A DNA stretch of 64,000 nucleotides from Pedobacter sp. (GCA_031119475.1 JAVHXV010000001.1:607116-671115), one strand, 5' to 3'; positions 34,252-43,081 are shown, numbered from the stretch's first letter. The notes: generated by a model not told the origin, from the letters alone. Numbers and translations are program-made.

Positions 34252-36660
34252 TTATTTAATCCTCCCATTCTCATTCTCCAGTGCCGAATTCCTGTTCCTC
34301 GGACCTTTCACACTGGCATCTGCAAACTTATAGGTAAAGCTTAATCGAACCTGACGAGATTCATAATAGCCGTAGCTTTGCAGGTAAAGTCCCGGCAATT
34401 GTTGCATGGAGTTGAATTTATTTCCTTTGTAGATGTCTGCCCAGATCAGGCGGAAACTTGCCCTTCCCGCCAATAGGTTGCGCTGCAGTCCCAGATCCAA
34501 TTGGGTAGATGACCTGATGATTTCGTTGGCTCCCGACAAACGTTTGGAATTATACGTATTGAATATTTCCCCAGTAAATTTAAACGGAAGTTTGAATGTC
34601 TGCTGAAGGTTCAGCCTTGCGGCAGTCTGCTTCAGGTTAAAATTCTGATATTGCTCAAAGGACACCTCATTGCCCAAATGGTAGCATACGCCGTTAAAGG
34701 TGAGCGACCACCACTTTGCCAAGGTTGCCAATTGCGTAAGGGTAAGCGAATAATTTTTCTGGATGCCCACATTCCTGGGAACCATCACAATTTTGTTGGC
34801 ATCCACAGCATCAGTAATGTTTGCCCTAAAATTGGTGCTGTAACTATAATTGAGGCCAATAATCGTAGTATTCCTAAATGTATAGAGCACATTGAAGCGC
34901 TGGCTGAACTGTGGCTTTAAAAATGGATTGCCCGACCAGAAGGAAAGTTCATCCAGCAAATAGACAAATGGGTTAAGGTCTTGGTACGCCGGACGATCGA
35001 TCCGACGGGCATAGCCGAAAGAAAGCTGATGATCTTTGTTCAGCTTGGCAGATAGGCTCAGCGATGGAAAAAAGTTCGTGTAGTTCCTGTGGATATTTTC
35101 TGCCACGGCTGCACCGCTTTTCTGATAGGTCAACGCACCTTTGGATAGCGTATTTTCAACACGCAGTCCACCCTGAAAGACCCAAGCACCAAAAGGCTTT
35201 TTAAAGTTGATGTATCCGCTTAAAATCTCTTCCTTAAAAGAAAAGTCATTGGAGCGCTGTTCATCCAATAATTCATTGGTGCTCAGCACTTGAAAAAATC
35301 TCGAATCGTTATCGGTGGCGATTGCGGAATACTTTGCTCCACTTTCTATCGTTCCTTTCCAAAAATTACCCGTATAATCTACCTTTATCGCCTTAAGGTC
35401 GATATTGGCACCATTGATGGTCCGGTAATAATGATCATTTAATAAAGTCTGTTGCAGATCGGTGTACAGGTTGGTCTGGAAATTACCGGCATCTTTCTGG
35501 TAGTAGCCGTAATCTGCATCGATGTTCAGGCTATGTCCCAGCGTATCTTCAAACTTATAGTTGAGGTTCACATTATAGCGCTGCGTATTTTGATGGTAGT
35601 AGTCATTAATGGCATCCAAATTCTGCTGGTTATTGAGCAATTGGGTGTGCGTATCAGTTATCCCCCCGCCAAAAATGAAGTTGCCGGTAAGCAGGATTCC
35701 TATGGTATTTTTCTTGTCCAGGTTGTAATCTATCCCCAATCTGGAGCCCATCCGTTTACGTTTGTCGGTATCGTCGGTATCGCTGATGTAATTGCCATTG
35801 CCCTGTAGTCGTGCCGCACCATATACATATTTATAATGCCCAAAGGCATGGTTATAACTGCCAAACACATTCACTTTGTCTTTACGATAGTTAAAAGAGA
35901 GGTCTTCGCTTTGCCTTACCAGAATGCCATAGGCGAAATTGCTCGTTATGCTGCCATTGAAACCCTTAAATTGCAATTTGGTAGTCTTGATGTTGATCAT
36001 CCCTCCAGTACCCGCGGCATCATATTTTGCAGAAGGGCTATTGATGATCTCGATGGATTTCAGTTGTGAAGCAGGCATGGCCCTGAGCAGATCGGCAATT
36101 TCCCGGCTCGAAAGGTACGTCTGCTTGCCATCGATCAAGATCATGGCACCAGGTTTCCCATTCAGGGAAATGGTCTGGTCATTGTCTACAAAAACCCCGG
36201 GAGCCTTTCTCAGCGCATCGAGCGCATTTGATCCTTGCGCGCTAATGGTCTTGTCTACATTGAACACCAGCGTATTCCCATCTAAAGTAACCGGATTTTG
36301 CTTCGACTCTACCACCACTTCCTTCAGGTTTTTGGTGGCCGAACTTAAGATAATGCTTCCAAAGTCCTTATTTGCTCCCTCAAATGGGGCAGAGGTGTAG
36401 GACTGAAAACCGGTATGGCTGATCTTCAGCTGCAATTGGCCAGAACGATCAACGTTGATCTTAAAATTACCATTGACATCTGTAAAGCTAGTCGCAACAA
36501 CTTCCTGTTTCGTGGTCAATACAAAAATAGTGGCATCGTGTATAGGCAATTTTGCTTCGTTAACCACCATGCCTGTGATGGTCTCTTTGCCTTGAGCCAT
36601 GGCCTCAGCTATGGAAAGACAGGCAAATAGCCCTAGCAGCATTGATTTTATGCTTTTCAT
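34252..36660 (-). CDS. Outer membrane beta-barrel receptor (CarboxypepD_reg + plug + OMP_b-brl_3 type)
   Basis: 802 residues with a signal peptide (about 1-22, SIAEAMAQG). The N-terminal CarboxypepD_reg-like domain (about 25-105, ITGMVVNEAKLPIHDATIFVL) is followed by a plug-like domain (about 130-225, DALRKAPGVFVDNDQTISLNGKPGAMILIDGKQTYLSSREIADLLRAM, INSPSAKYDAAGTGGMINIKT). A barrel of the TonB-dependent-receptor relative type ends in an aromatic residue-rich segment. Such proteins often accept peptides or unknown nutrients, and no SusD partner is present. The stop overlaps the start of the next upstream gene arrangement: its ATG at 36660 overlaps the oxidoreductase stop by 4 nt. Confidence 0.9.
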   Translation of the reverse strand: MKSIKSMLLGLFACLSIAEAMAQGKETITGMVVNEAKLPIHDATIFVLTTKQEVVATSFTDVNGNFKINVDRSGQLQLKISHTGFQSYTSAPFEGANKDFGSIILSSATKNLKEVVVESKQNPVTLDGNTLVFNVDKTISAQGSNALDALRKAPGVFVDNDQTISLNGKPGAMILIDGKQTYLSSREIADLLRAMPASQLKSIEIINSPSAKYDAAGTGGMINIKTTKLQFKGFNGSITSNFAYGILVRQSEDLSFNYRKDKVNVFGSYNHAFGHYKYVYGAARLQGNGNYISDTDDTDKRKRMGSRLGIDYNLDKKNTIGILLTGNFIFGGGITDTHTQLLNNQQNLDAINDYYHQNTQRYNVNLNYKFEDTLGHSLNIDADYGYYQKDAGNFQTNLYTDLQQTLLNDHYYRTINGANIDLKAIKVDYTGNFWKGTIESGAKYSAIATDNDSRFFQVLSTNELLDEQRSNDFSFKEEILSGYINFKKPFGAWVFQGGLRVENTLSKGALTYQKSGAAVAENIHRNYTNFFPSLSLSAKLNKDHQLSFGYARRIDRPAYQDLNPFVYLLDELSFWSGNPFLKPQFSQRFNVLYTFRNTTIIGLNYSYSTNFRANITDAVDANKIVMVPRNVGIQKNYSLTLTQLATLAKWWSLTFNGVCYHLGNEVSFEQYQNFNLKQTAARLNLQQTFKLPFKFTGEIFNTYNSKRLSGANEIIRSSTQLDLGLQRNLLAGRASFRLIWADIYKGNKFNSMQQLPGLYLQSYGYYESRQVRLSFTYKFADASVKGPRNRNSALENENGRIK

Positions 36661-37631
36661 GAGGAAGTGCGCGCAGTGAAATTGGTCATGAGCTGCATGT
36701 TCAGCAGGCCATCCTCAACCGGACAGGGATTTTCTCCTTTACCAAGGAAATATTGGACTACCTGTTCGATCATTGGCTGTTGTACATGTTCCAGCGGCAT
36801 AAAGTCGAACCTTTCTGTTTCACCGTTCAGCGTAACTTCTATGTGATAGCCAAATATCGCAAAGCTGATTTTTCCCTTGCTGCCATAAATCTCGCAAAGG
36901 TCAGCACTTTCGTACGGATTGATGGTGAAGCACCAACTTCCGTTAAATACGATCCCATTTTCAAAAATAAGCTGGCCACAGACTAGATCATCTGCGCCGC
37001 TGGCTTCTTCCTGCTGGATGGCAATGCCCGATGCGCTCGCCACCCTGCCAAAGAAAAAATACATCAGGTCCAGTTGATGGGGGGCGAGGTCGTGAAAGAT
37101 CCCCCCGCCAGATATCGCCGGATCAACCCGCCAGTTTTCCTCTTTGGGAGTTTTGCTGCTAGGTTTGTACATTTTCAGTTGTACGAGGTTCACTTTGCCA
37201 ATTGATCCTTCATCAAGCAGGTCCTTGATTTTTAAGAACATCGGCTGTGCCCGACGATAGTGCGCAACCACAAGTTTGCCTTGATAACTGTCAACTGCAT
37301 CCGCCATGCGTTGGGCACTGGCCACATCTAGGCTCATGGGTTTCTCTACATACACAAATTTCCCTGCCGCCAAGGCCTGTATGGCGTATTCCTCATGCGA
37401 GGATGGTGGGGTTGCGATATAAATGGCGTTGATTTCTGCGTCGTTGATCAGTTCCGTAGCATCGCTATACCATTTCGCTACCTGATGACGCTCCGCATAA
37501 TCTTTAGCTTTTGCGGCATTTCTGCGCATCACTGCAACTAAAGTAGAATGAGGGACTTTTGAAAAAGCCGGACCACTTTTTTGCTCTGTAACATTGCCAC
37601 AGCCAATAATTCCCCACTTTATGTGTTGCAT
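36657..37631 (-). CDS. Gfo/Idh/MocA-family NAD(P)-dependent oxidoreductase
   Basis: 324 residues. The nucleotide-binding fold begins IKWGIIGCGNVTEQKSGPAF, and AIYIATPPSSHEEYAIQALAAGKFVYVEKPMSLD holds the EKP motif with the catalytic Lys. GGGIFHDLAPHQLDLMYFFFG carries the conserved D-x-x-x-H of the second domain. Likely a sugar or polyol dehydrogenase. Its stop overlaps the start of the outer-membrane receptor gene (4 nt), which suggests co-regulation, although the functional link is not evident. Confidence 0.93.
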   Translation of the reverse strand: MQHIKWGIIGCGNVTEQKSGPAFSKVPHSTLVAVMRRNAAKAKDYAERHQVAKWYSDATELINDAEINAIYIATPPSSHEEYAIQALAAGKFVYVEKPMSLDVASAQRMADAVDSYQGKLVVAHYRRAQPMFLKIKDLLDEGSIGKVNLVQLKMYKPSSKTPKEENWRVDPAISGGGIFHDLAPHQLDLMYFFFGRVASASGIAIQQEEASGADDLVCGQLIFENGIVFNGSWCFTINPYESADLCEIYGSKGKISFAIFGYHIEVTLNGETERFDFMPLEHVQQPMIEQVVQYFLGKGENPCPVEDGLLNMQLMTNFTARTSS

Positions 37632-37740
37632 TTCAGTTCGTTTGGTTTAATGCAAGATAACTAATTTCAGATTAAAAAACGAAAGTGCGGGAAATACACG
37701 CATCTATTCCTACATAAACCCGCAACCATGATGGTAATGA

Positions 37741-38745
37741 TTATTTACAGTAAGTAGCCAGCAATCCTGTAGCAATTGGACTTCCATAGGCTTTTACCTG
37801 CTTCCAGTCTCCGCAGGCCCCACTTAGATTGCCCAGCTTTTGTTTACAGATCCCGCGCCTGAACAGGCATTCTACCTCATCGGCTTTTACAGCCAGCGCC
37901 TTGTCATAATAAAACATGGCCAACTGATAATCTTCCTTATTGAAGGCCGTATTGGCCACGGTAGAGTACTGATAAGCGGGCAATACGACTTCAGAAGTTA
38001 AATAGGTTAAGGTTTCCTGCATCAAGACCTTTACGTTTTTACCGTTCAGATAGGCAGCTTGCCACCTGTTTTTGGTTGCTTTAAATGCCCTGGTGTAAGC
38101 ATCGTCAAATTTTTGACTGACCCCTTTAATGATCTTGAGACTATCGGGCTGCCCATTTTCGTCAATGATGTAAGTGGAAATAAATTCTTCGCCGTGAAGG
38201 TCGAACCTGCGCATTTGATCGTACATGTATTCCCTAAATGATGGTCCATTGAACTTTGCATAGATTTTCTGTCCTGCCCGATACACCGTATCCCTGGCAC
38301 TTACACTGAATATATCATCGGCAGTCAATGGCATGTTCTTTTGGATAAGCGCTTCTCTGTATAGTGTGTATTTAATGGAGGTTGGACTATCAAATGCTCC
38401 AGTTTGTGAGGCCATAATCAGCACCAATTTGTTCTCATCATTTTCCAAGATCCTGAGCGTATTCATCAAAGATCCCTCAGGGCTTTTGACCAACAGCCGG
38501 TTTCCCTTTAATTCAAAAGCAAACTGCCGGCCCATATCCGAATACAGGTTAGAAATGTTGAGCTGGTCTGGCCGGGTAAAAGTATATTTTACATAAGTAT
38601 ATTTCAATATGTGCTCCTCTGGGAGTTCATCATCTGAAAGATAGCTCACTTTCGTGGCAACGTATGAACCTTGGAGTATTTGCTGGCCATAGGCTTTTTC
38701 CAGAAAAACAATAAGAAATAAGAGGAGGAGATAGCGTAATTTCAT
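37741..38745 (-). CDS. Periplasmic protein with a TonB-C-like domain and TPR segment
   Basis: 334 residues with a signal peptide (about 1-20, LIVFLEKAYG). The middle part (about 180-250: EFISTYIIDENGQPDSLKIIKGVSQKFDDAYTRAFKATKNRW) resembles the TonB C-terminal fold used by Bacteroidota energy-transducer-like proteins. The C-terminus (about 260-320: AFNKEDYQLAMFYYDKALAVKADEVECLFRRGICKQKLG) is a TPR pair followed by GACGDWKQVKAYG. No membrane-spanning TonB N-terminus exists, so this is a soluble relative. Role unknown. Confidence 0.75.
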   Translation of the reverse strand: MKLRYLLLLFLIVFLEKAYGQQILQGSYVATKVSYLSDDELPEEHILKYTYVKYTFTRPDQLNISNLYSDMGRQFAFELKGNRLLVKSPEGSLMNTLRILENDENKLVLIMASQTGAFDSPTSIKYTLYREALIQKNMPLTADDIFSVSARDTVYRAGQKIYAKFNGPSFREYMYDQMRRFDLHGEEFISTYIIDENGQPDSLKIIKGVSQKFDDAYTRAFKATKNRWQAAYLNGKNVKVLMQETLTYLTSEVVLPAYQYSTVANTAFNKEDYQLAMFYYDKALAVKADEVECLFRRGICKQKLGNLSGACGDWKQVKAYGSPIATGLLATYCK

Positions 38746-38805
38746 AAGCCTAAGATAGCAAATCCATATTTTTTGTATGCAGTTTTAAAAACCGAAAGAA
38801 ATTAA

Positions 38806-38813
38806 TAACTTTG
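38806..38813 (+). promoter_or_regulatory. -7 box for the DoxX-like gene
   Basis: TAACTTTG matches TAnnTTTG exactly and ends 18 nt before the ATG at 38832. No well-spaced TTG was found upstream. Confidence 0.5.
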
Positions 38814-38831
38814 TAATTCAAAGTACTTTAT

Positions 38832-39515
38832 ATGATGCAATCAGCTTTTGAGAGATTTTATGGTGAGGCGAAAGGGAATAGGTGGTTCCGTTATTTTACG
38901 TTGTTCAATCGTTTGGCCTTGGCAATCGGCTTTTTTGGTGCAGGAATTCAGAAGATTATGGGCGAACGATTTACCAGTTTATCCATTAACCATCCGATGG
39001 GCAATTACCTGGAGGCGCTCTCGCATACCGGATTTTATTATAACCTGATTGGGGTAGCCCAGGTGCTGGCTGCACTGCTGTTATTGATTCCAAGGACGGC
39101 CTTATTTGGTGCACTGCTTTATTTTCCGATCATCCTTAACATCTGCCTGTTGTCTATTTCTGTCCGTTTCGAAGGCTCATTGTTGACTTCCCCTTTGATG
39201 GTACTGTCAAATTTATACCTGCTGGTATGGGATTACGACCGACTGAAAGGCATATTTCGTTTTGAAAGGCCAGGTAAAATTACCAGCAATCGGTTTCCAT
39301 TTGCATTTTTCGGCGGCGGACTGATCGTTGTGCTCCTCCTTGTGGCTACGCTCACTACCATTTTTGACATCATGCCCCGCAATACCCAAAATGATTGTAT
39401 GCAACAATGCGATGGAAGCAAAAATCCCAAAGCCTGTCAAGATTTCTGCGATTGCATCCACGAAAATGGCAAACCCCTTAAGACTTGTTTGGATAACTAC
39501 CATAAAGCACTGTAG
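38832..39515 (+). CDS. DoxX-like membrane protein with cysteine-rich tail
   Basis: 227 residues, four hydrophobic segments in the first 150 residues in the DoxX arrangement (FNRLALAIGFFGAGIQKIMG, YNLIGVAQVLAALLLLIPRTALFGALLYFPIILNICLLS), then a fifth near 158-178. The C-terminal 45 residues are soluble with five cysteines (NDCMQQCDGSKNPKACQDFCDCIHENGKPLKTC), which suggests disulfides or metal binding in the periplasm. Function unknown; DoxX proteins are linked to redox stress at the membrane. The tail is the unusual part. Confidence 0.78.
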   Translation: MMQSAFERFYGEAKGNRWFRYFTLFNRLALAIGFFGAGIQKIMGERFTSLSINHPMGNYLEALSHTGFYYNLIGVAQVLAALLLLIPRTALFGALLYFPIILNICLLSISVRFEGSLLTSPLMVLSNLYLLVWDYDRLKGIFRFERPGKITSNRFPFAFFGGGLIVVLLLVATLTTIFDIMPRNTQNDCMQQCDGSKNPKACQDFCDCIHENGKPLKTCLDNYHKAL

Positions 39516-39749
39516 TTGGTTAGTTGTTTGTTGGTTAGTTGTTTAGCCAGCGATAGGCTCAACAACTCAACGCCTGAACAAATCATCAATTGATTAAGTA
39601 TTTGGATCTGAACCAGTTATCTCACCACCTCAACAACTGAACAAATCATCAATAATTGCTTAGTTGTTTGGTTGCTTAGCTGCTTAGCCAGCGATAAATC
39701 CCTCACCACCTCAACAACTGACCGACTCATCGATTAACCAGTTAACCAA
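39516..39749. repeat. Low-complexity word repeats between the DoxX-like and DinB genes
   Basis: No gene is seen. The stretch holds TTGGTTAGTTGTTT-type words, two copies of a TTAGCCAGCGATA motif and two near-copies of CTCACCACCTCAACAACTGA. It ends in ATTAACCAGTTAACCA units like those before gpx. Confidence 0.8.
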
Positions 39750-40253
39750 TTAACCAGCCAAACCATCTTCATACGTCGGTCCATACAGGCCCGGAACCTT
39801 GTTTCCCGTAGCCCTGAGGTAGACGATCATTTCGCCGCGGTGGTGGTAGATGTGGTTGAAGATGAAGCTGCGCGCTACAATTCCCCTTGGCATTGGGCCC
39901 AGCACCGTCTTTTCGCCGACCTTCATGGTCCATTGATCGGACAAGTTGTTGTCGTTTATCGAATTTAGGGCTGTCCTTGCTTTTTCTACGTTCTTTTCAA
40001 ACAGGTCTAAAGTAGCTTTAATATCATTAGGTGCGCCCCGTTCAAGACGGTCGGCCGCCATGTCATACACATCTTGGGTCAGCGTTCCCACATACCAATA
40101 ATAGATGGTGGCGATGTGCTGGGCAAGTTCGCCCATGCTCCATGAAGTGGGAGAGGGCTTAAATGAAATATCCTTTTCGGGCACAGATTGAAGCAGTTTT
40201 CGGGTACTTTTTACTTCCTGTTCAAATTCGGCAATCAATGATTCTAGCATCAT
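39750..40253 (-). CDS. DinB-family four-helix protein
   Basis: 167 residues. The three-histidine metal site of the DinB/YfiT-like fold is visible: H47 (MGELAQHIATI) and H136/H140 (FNHIYHHRGEM). Related members are mycothiol- or bacillithiol-dependent transferases or stress proteins of unknown activity. In Bacteroidota most are uncharacterized. No partner gene is evident. Confidence 0.88.
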   Translation of the reverse strand: MMLESLIAEFEQEVKSTRKLLQSVPEKDISFKPSPTSWSMGELAQHIATIYYWYVGTLTQDVYDMAADRLERGAPNDIKATLDLFEKNVEKARTALNSINDNNLSDQWTMKVGEKTVLGPMPRGIVARSFIFNHIYHHRGEMIVYLRATGNKVPGLYGPTYEDGLAG

Positions 40254-40338
40254 AAGACAAAGTTTTTATGGTTAAACAAATGGCAAAGACTTTTGTGTGG
40301 ATGATGAGTGTGTTGATTTTTTGATCATATAAGAGATT

Positions 40339-40884
40339 TCAAAGCTCATCAGGTAGATAACCTATCCTCTTTCTGGGTGGATTAGGCTGCTCCTTCTTTT
40401 CTAAAAGTTCATCAAGATAACGAAATACAATTTCCATGTTCTGATCTTGGTTGTCCAGCTTGTTCTTTATTTTTTCGATTTCTAAACGAATTTCTGTGTT
40501 ATCCATAAACAACTGACGAATACGCGTGAATATGCGCATGATCTGGATATTCACTGCTATCGCCCTATCACTATTAAGTATGCCAGAAAGCATCGCTACG
40601 CCCTGTTCAGTAAATACATAAGGGGCTTTTCGTGTTCCTCCCCAACTTGATGTTCCATTTTGGAACATCAAGTTTCTAAATTCTTTATCGGTCAGTTGAA
40701 ACATAAAGTCTTCATCTGGGAATCGCTTTAGGTTTCTGCCGACTGCTTTATTAAGGTTGCTGGTTTGCACCTCATATAATTCAGCAAGATCCCTGTCGAT
40801 CATCACTTTCATACCTCTAATATGATAGATCTTATTCATGACTACCTCGTCAGGAACTAATAACCCATTAGATTTTGCACTCAT
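40339..40884 (-). CDS. ORF6N (KilA-N-related) domain protein
   Basis: 181 residues. The ORF6N domain spans about 10-115 (IYHIRGMKVMIDRDLAELYEVQTSNLNKAVGRNLKRFPDEDFMFQLTDKEF ... YVFTEQGVAMLSGILNSDRAIAVNIQIMR). It is followed by a coiled-coil-like helix (IRLEIEKIKNKLDNQDQNMEIVFRYLDELLEKK). ORF6N proteins are DNA-binding and frequent in phages and in Bacteroidota mobile regions, where their role is obscure. This one is the last gene before the inverted tRNA-tail repeat at the element boundary. Confidence 0.88.
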   Translation of the reverse strand: MSAKSNGLLVPDEVVMNKIYHIRGMKVMIDRDLAELYEVQTSNLNKAVGRNLKRFPDEDFMFQLTDKEFRNLMFQNGTSSWGGTRKAPYVFTEQGVAMLSGILNSDRAIAVNIQIMRIFTRIRQLFMDNTEIRLEIEKIKNKLDNQDQNMEIVFRYLDELLEKKEQPNPPRKRIGYLPDEL

Positions 40885-40997
40885 ATCCTTATTTTAAAAC
40901 GTTAAGTTTGTTATTAGGGATGTTAGGATGTAAATTTATAGCTAGTGATGGCCCATTGCCGGGTTAGTTTTCAACAATTTGGAGACTTTATCTTAGG

Positions 40998-41175
40998 ATC
41001 TGAAACAAGTTTCATTGGCTACCAAATAAAAAAGCCTTGAACATTGTTCAAGGCTTCTTGTGATCCCGCTGGGATTTACCTCGCTTCGCTCGGCACAGGC
41101 TTCTCATCCCAGAGGAGCGTAAAATAAAAAACTCCAAGCAAGGCTTGAAGTTTTAGGAGGTGATCCCGCTGGGAT
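40998..41175 (-). repeat. Right copy of the ~178-bp inverted repeat at the element boundary
   Basis: The minus strand of this stretch repeats 32644-32822. It contains the tRNA-Lys tail (41159-41175), the terminator hairpin and the perfect hairpin GCCTTGAACA/TGTTCAAGGC with a T run on the minus strand. Upstream tRNA sequence is absent: beyond ATCCCAG the minus strand reads TTATTAGG instead of the T loop. The rest of the 40885-41462 gap has no gene. Confidence 0.95.
41159..41175 (-). other. Candidate attachment site of the mobile element (tRNA-Lys 3' end)
   Basis: These 17 bases equal the last part of the tRNA-Lys T arm and acceptor stem plus ACC. Identity to the tRNA locus stops exactly here on the element side and continues into host-type terminators on the other side. 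That is the pattern left when an integrase uses a tRNA 3' end. The matching end should be a complete tRNA-Lys beyond the right edge, on the minus strand. Confidence 0.65.
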
Positions 41176-41242
41176 AATAACCTAATAACGCAATACTCAA
41201 TAAATGAGCAACTTATAATTTTCAGTCAACCTCCAAAATAAA

Positions 41243-41264
41243 TTGGGCACCAATTTGGGCACCA
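41243..41264. repeat. Direct repeat TTGGGCACCA x2 near the element end
   Basis: TTGGGCACCA occurs at 41243-41252 and 41255-41264, 12 nt apart and about 70 bp inside the element. Such short direct repeats can be integrase or excisionase arm sites, but this is only a guess from location. Confidence 0.35.
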
Positions 41265-41462
41265 TACCGATTCATCCGTTTTGACCTATTTTGAAAGAAC
41301 AATTTCGTTGATACCTGAAGATACATAAAAGTCCAGAATTCTGCAAGTGTAAATCGTACAAAAACTTTGGGCAATGTCCCTTCCATTATTGCAGGCAATC
41401 CCTAAAATGCTTGTCAAATAGCCACAAAAAGCCAAGGTACTTTTGATCAAAATCAAGAGGGT

Positions 41463-41723
41463 ATGGCGAATTTAGAAGTACTGACGAAAGAAGATCTCGA
41501 GCAGTTCAAAAAGGAACTATTTGCAGAATTAAGAAGACCAGGACAAAAGCTCCACCAACAAAGCCAGCAGAAAGAATGGCTCAAAAGCTTCGAAGTCCGA
41601 AAACTCCTGGGCATTTCCCCTGGCACACTACAGGCTCTCCGGAAAAACGGAACCATCCGTTTTTCAAAAATAGGCGGGCTGATGTTCTACAAATACGACG
41701 ACATCGCATCCCTGATGAACTAA
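41463..41723 (+). CDS. Excisionase-like helix-turn-helix protein
   Basis: 86 residues. An N-terminal acidic/helical stretch (LTKEDLEQFKKELFAELRRPGQ) precedes a winged-helix MerR-like domain of the type found in Bacteroidota element regulators: WLKSFEVRKLLGISPGTLQALRKNGTIRFSKIGGLMFYKYDDIASLMN. These small proteins accompany tyrosine integrases and control excision or directionality. It lies about 290 bp inside the element end, the usual place. It ends 2 nt from the convergent small gene. Confidence 0.88.
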   Translation: MANLEVLTKEDLEQFKKELFAELRRPGQKLHQQSQQKEWLKSFEVRKLLGISPGTLQALRKNGTIRFSKIGGLMFYKYDDIASLMN

Positions 41724-41725
41724 AG

Positions 41726-42001
41726 TCATTTGGTGACGTTATTTCTTAGCTTTTCGGGGTGAGGTAGTCCTTTAATTTCGTTCAACTGTTGGTCCAGTGC
41801 CAGCTTTACAAAGTTATGCAAAAAGCCGAGCATGATCTCGGCCTCCTCCAAGGTGATGATCGTTCCATAGCCTGCTAGGATCTCCACGGCCTCTGGATCG
41901 ACTGGACGAAGTTCAATAGACCTATCAGGGTGCTGGAATAATACACCGTTCCATCTCCCGCCAGCCATATCGAGGAAAAGCTCAAACGCTTCATGGAACA
42001 T
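41726..42001 (-). CDS. Small element protein of unknown function
   Basis: 91 residues: FELFLDMAGGRWNGVLFQHPDRSIELRPVDPEAVEILAGYGTIITLEEAEIMLGFLHNFVKLALDQQLNEI. Soluble, acidic, mostly helical. I have no family name for it. It is convergent with the HTH gene (2-nt gap). An overlapping plus-strand frame ends YYGMENVRGGNLEQ, so this locus may also contain a gene remnant. Confidence 0.65.
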   Translation of the reverse strand: MFHEAFELFLDMAGGRWNGVLFQHPDRSIELRPVDPEAVEILAGYGTIITLEEAEIMLGFLHNFVKLALDQQLNEIKGLPHPEKLRNNVTK

Positions 42002-42156
42002 ATCGCCTATTACGGGATGGAAAACGTGAGGGGTGGTAATCTGGAACAGAAAAGTAAGCAGGCTGAGCTGGTGTAATATTTGGGGCTTGGGTACAGGAAG
42101 GGTTAATTGTTTTCAACCTATCTAAATCTTGATTATATTGTGGTTTAATTAACGAC

Positions 42157-42405
42157 ATGAATGCTATAAAATTCTGCAAGACTATGGGACTAACCCATGA
42201 GCGATTAGAAAAAATTCTTGGGAGAATACTTAAGAGCACTGATCAGATTAGCGAGGATGAGCATCTGAGATATTTGGCGTCATTAAATGTAGATCGTAAA
42301 CTTGCAAAGTTAAAGCCGAAAAAACCTGTTAGACCAAAAAATATGCCGGATAGTCCATGGAACAGGGACAATCTGAAAGTGAGAGCAAGAATATTAAAGA
42401 AATAA
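42157..42405 (+). CDS. Small basic protein, function unknown
   Basis: 82 residues with a helical start (MNAIKFCKTMGLTHERLEKILGRILKSTDQISEDEHLRYLASLN) and a lysine/proline-rich tail (KLKPKKPVRPKNMPDSPWNRDNLKVRARILKK). No family recognised. The basic tail suggests nucleic-acid contact. It is more A/T-rich than the alkB-dnaE2 block next to it and stands alone on the plus strand. Confidence 0.5.
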   Translation: MNAIKFCKTMGLTHERLEKILGRILKSTDQISEDEHLRYLASLNVDRKLAKLKPKKPVRPKNMPDSPWNRDNLKVRARILKK

Positions 42406-42469
42406 TTATTAGTTATTTCGGTAATAAGAATAGGTTGGATTTTATACTTACCTTTTATTGAAAGTGTTA

Positions 42470-43081
42470 CTAAATAACCACCCGAAACGTCAGGTTAATC
42501 CTAGGCTTCATCGGCTTTGTAGACTTGGCCACCCGGTGGTCCCATTTGGTCTGAAGGTCGCCTTTCATGAGTAGCAGCGACCCATGCTCAAGCCGGATCG
42601 AATATTTTTCGCTATGGTCGGCCTTGTTCCGTATATCAAATTCTCGCACCTGTCCAAAGGTGACCGAGGCAATGGTTGGTTTGGGGCCGAGCGCTTTTTC
42701 GTTGTCGCTGTGCCAGGCCACCGAATCTTGTCCGTCCCGATAATAGTTCAGAAGCACGCTGTTGAAACTGATACCTGCTATGGGCTCGACGATGTTCTTG
42801 ATCATGAGCAGTTCAGGTGTCCAGCTATTGGGTGCAGATTTTCTGATCGAGGTATAGTCATAGGTATCCTGGTCTGCGTACCATGCAGAAAGGCGCGGGG
42901 TGATCACATCCTTGTCGTACATCCTAACGGTCTTCTGTGTCCAAGGTGTTTCGGCAATAAATTTTGCCATGAGCCTTTGCCCGAGCCCAGGATCAAAGAG
43001 GCCAGGTATATATTTTAGGATGTCGTCCGGTATGCCGGTTGTCTGTCCCGCCTCGGGGAAAAATGCCAATTGTTCAATCAT
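42470..43081 (-). CDS. alkB: AlkB-like 2-oxoglutarate/Fe(II) dioxygenase
   Basis: 203 residues. The iron ligands are H124 and D126 (VAWHSDNEKALG) and H182 (WDHRVAKS). The 2-oxoglutarate-binding Arg is R194 (PRINLTFR). It should remove methyl groups from 1-methyladenine and 3-methylcytosine by direct reversal. It is the last gene of the imuA-imuB-dnaE2 operon, 6 nt after dnaE2. An error-prone polymerase and alkylation repair are thus co-expressed on a mobile element. Confidence 0.93.
   Translation of the reverse strand: MIEQLAFFPEAGQTTGIPDDILKYIPGLFDPGLGQRLMAKFIAETPWTQKTVRMYDKDVITPRLSAWYADQDTYDYTSIRKSAPNSWTPELLMIKNIVEPIAGISFNSVLLNYYRDGQDSVAWHSDNEKALGPKPTIASVTFGQVREFDIRNKADHSEKYSIRLEHGSLLLMKGDLQTKWDHRVAKSTKPMKPRINLTFRVVI

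Noticed and set aside
41940..42079. Plus-strand frame ending YYGMENVRGGNLEQKSKQAELV, possibly a gene remnant
   Set aside because: It overlaps the better supported minus-strand 91-codon gene, has no start with an upstream domain, and I could not tie it to a family with confidence.
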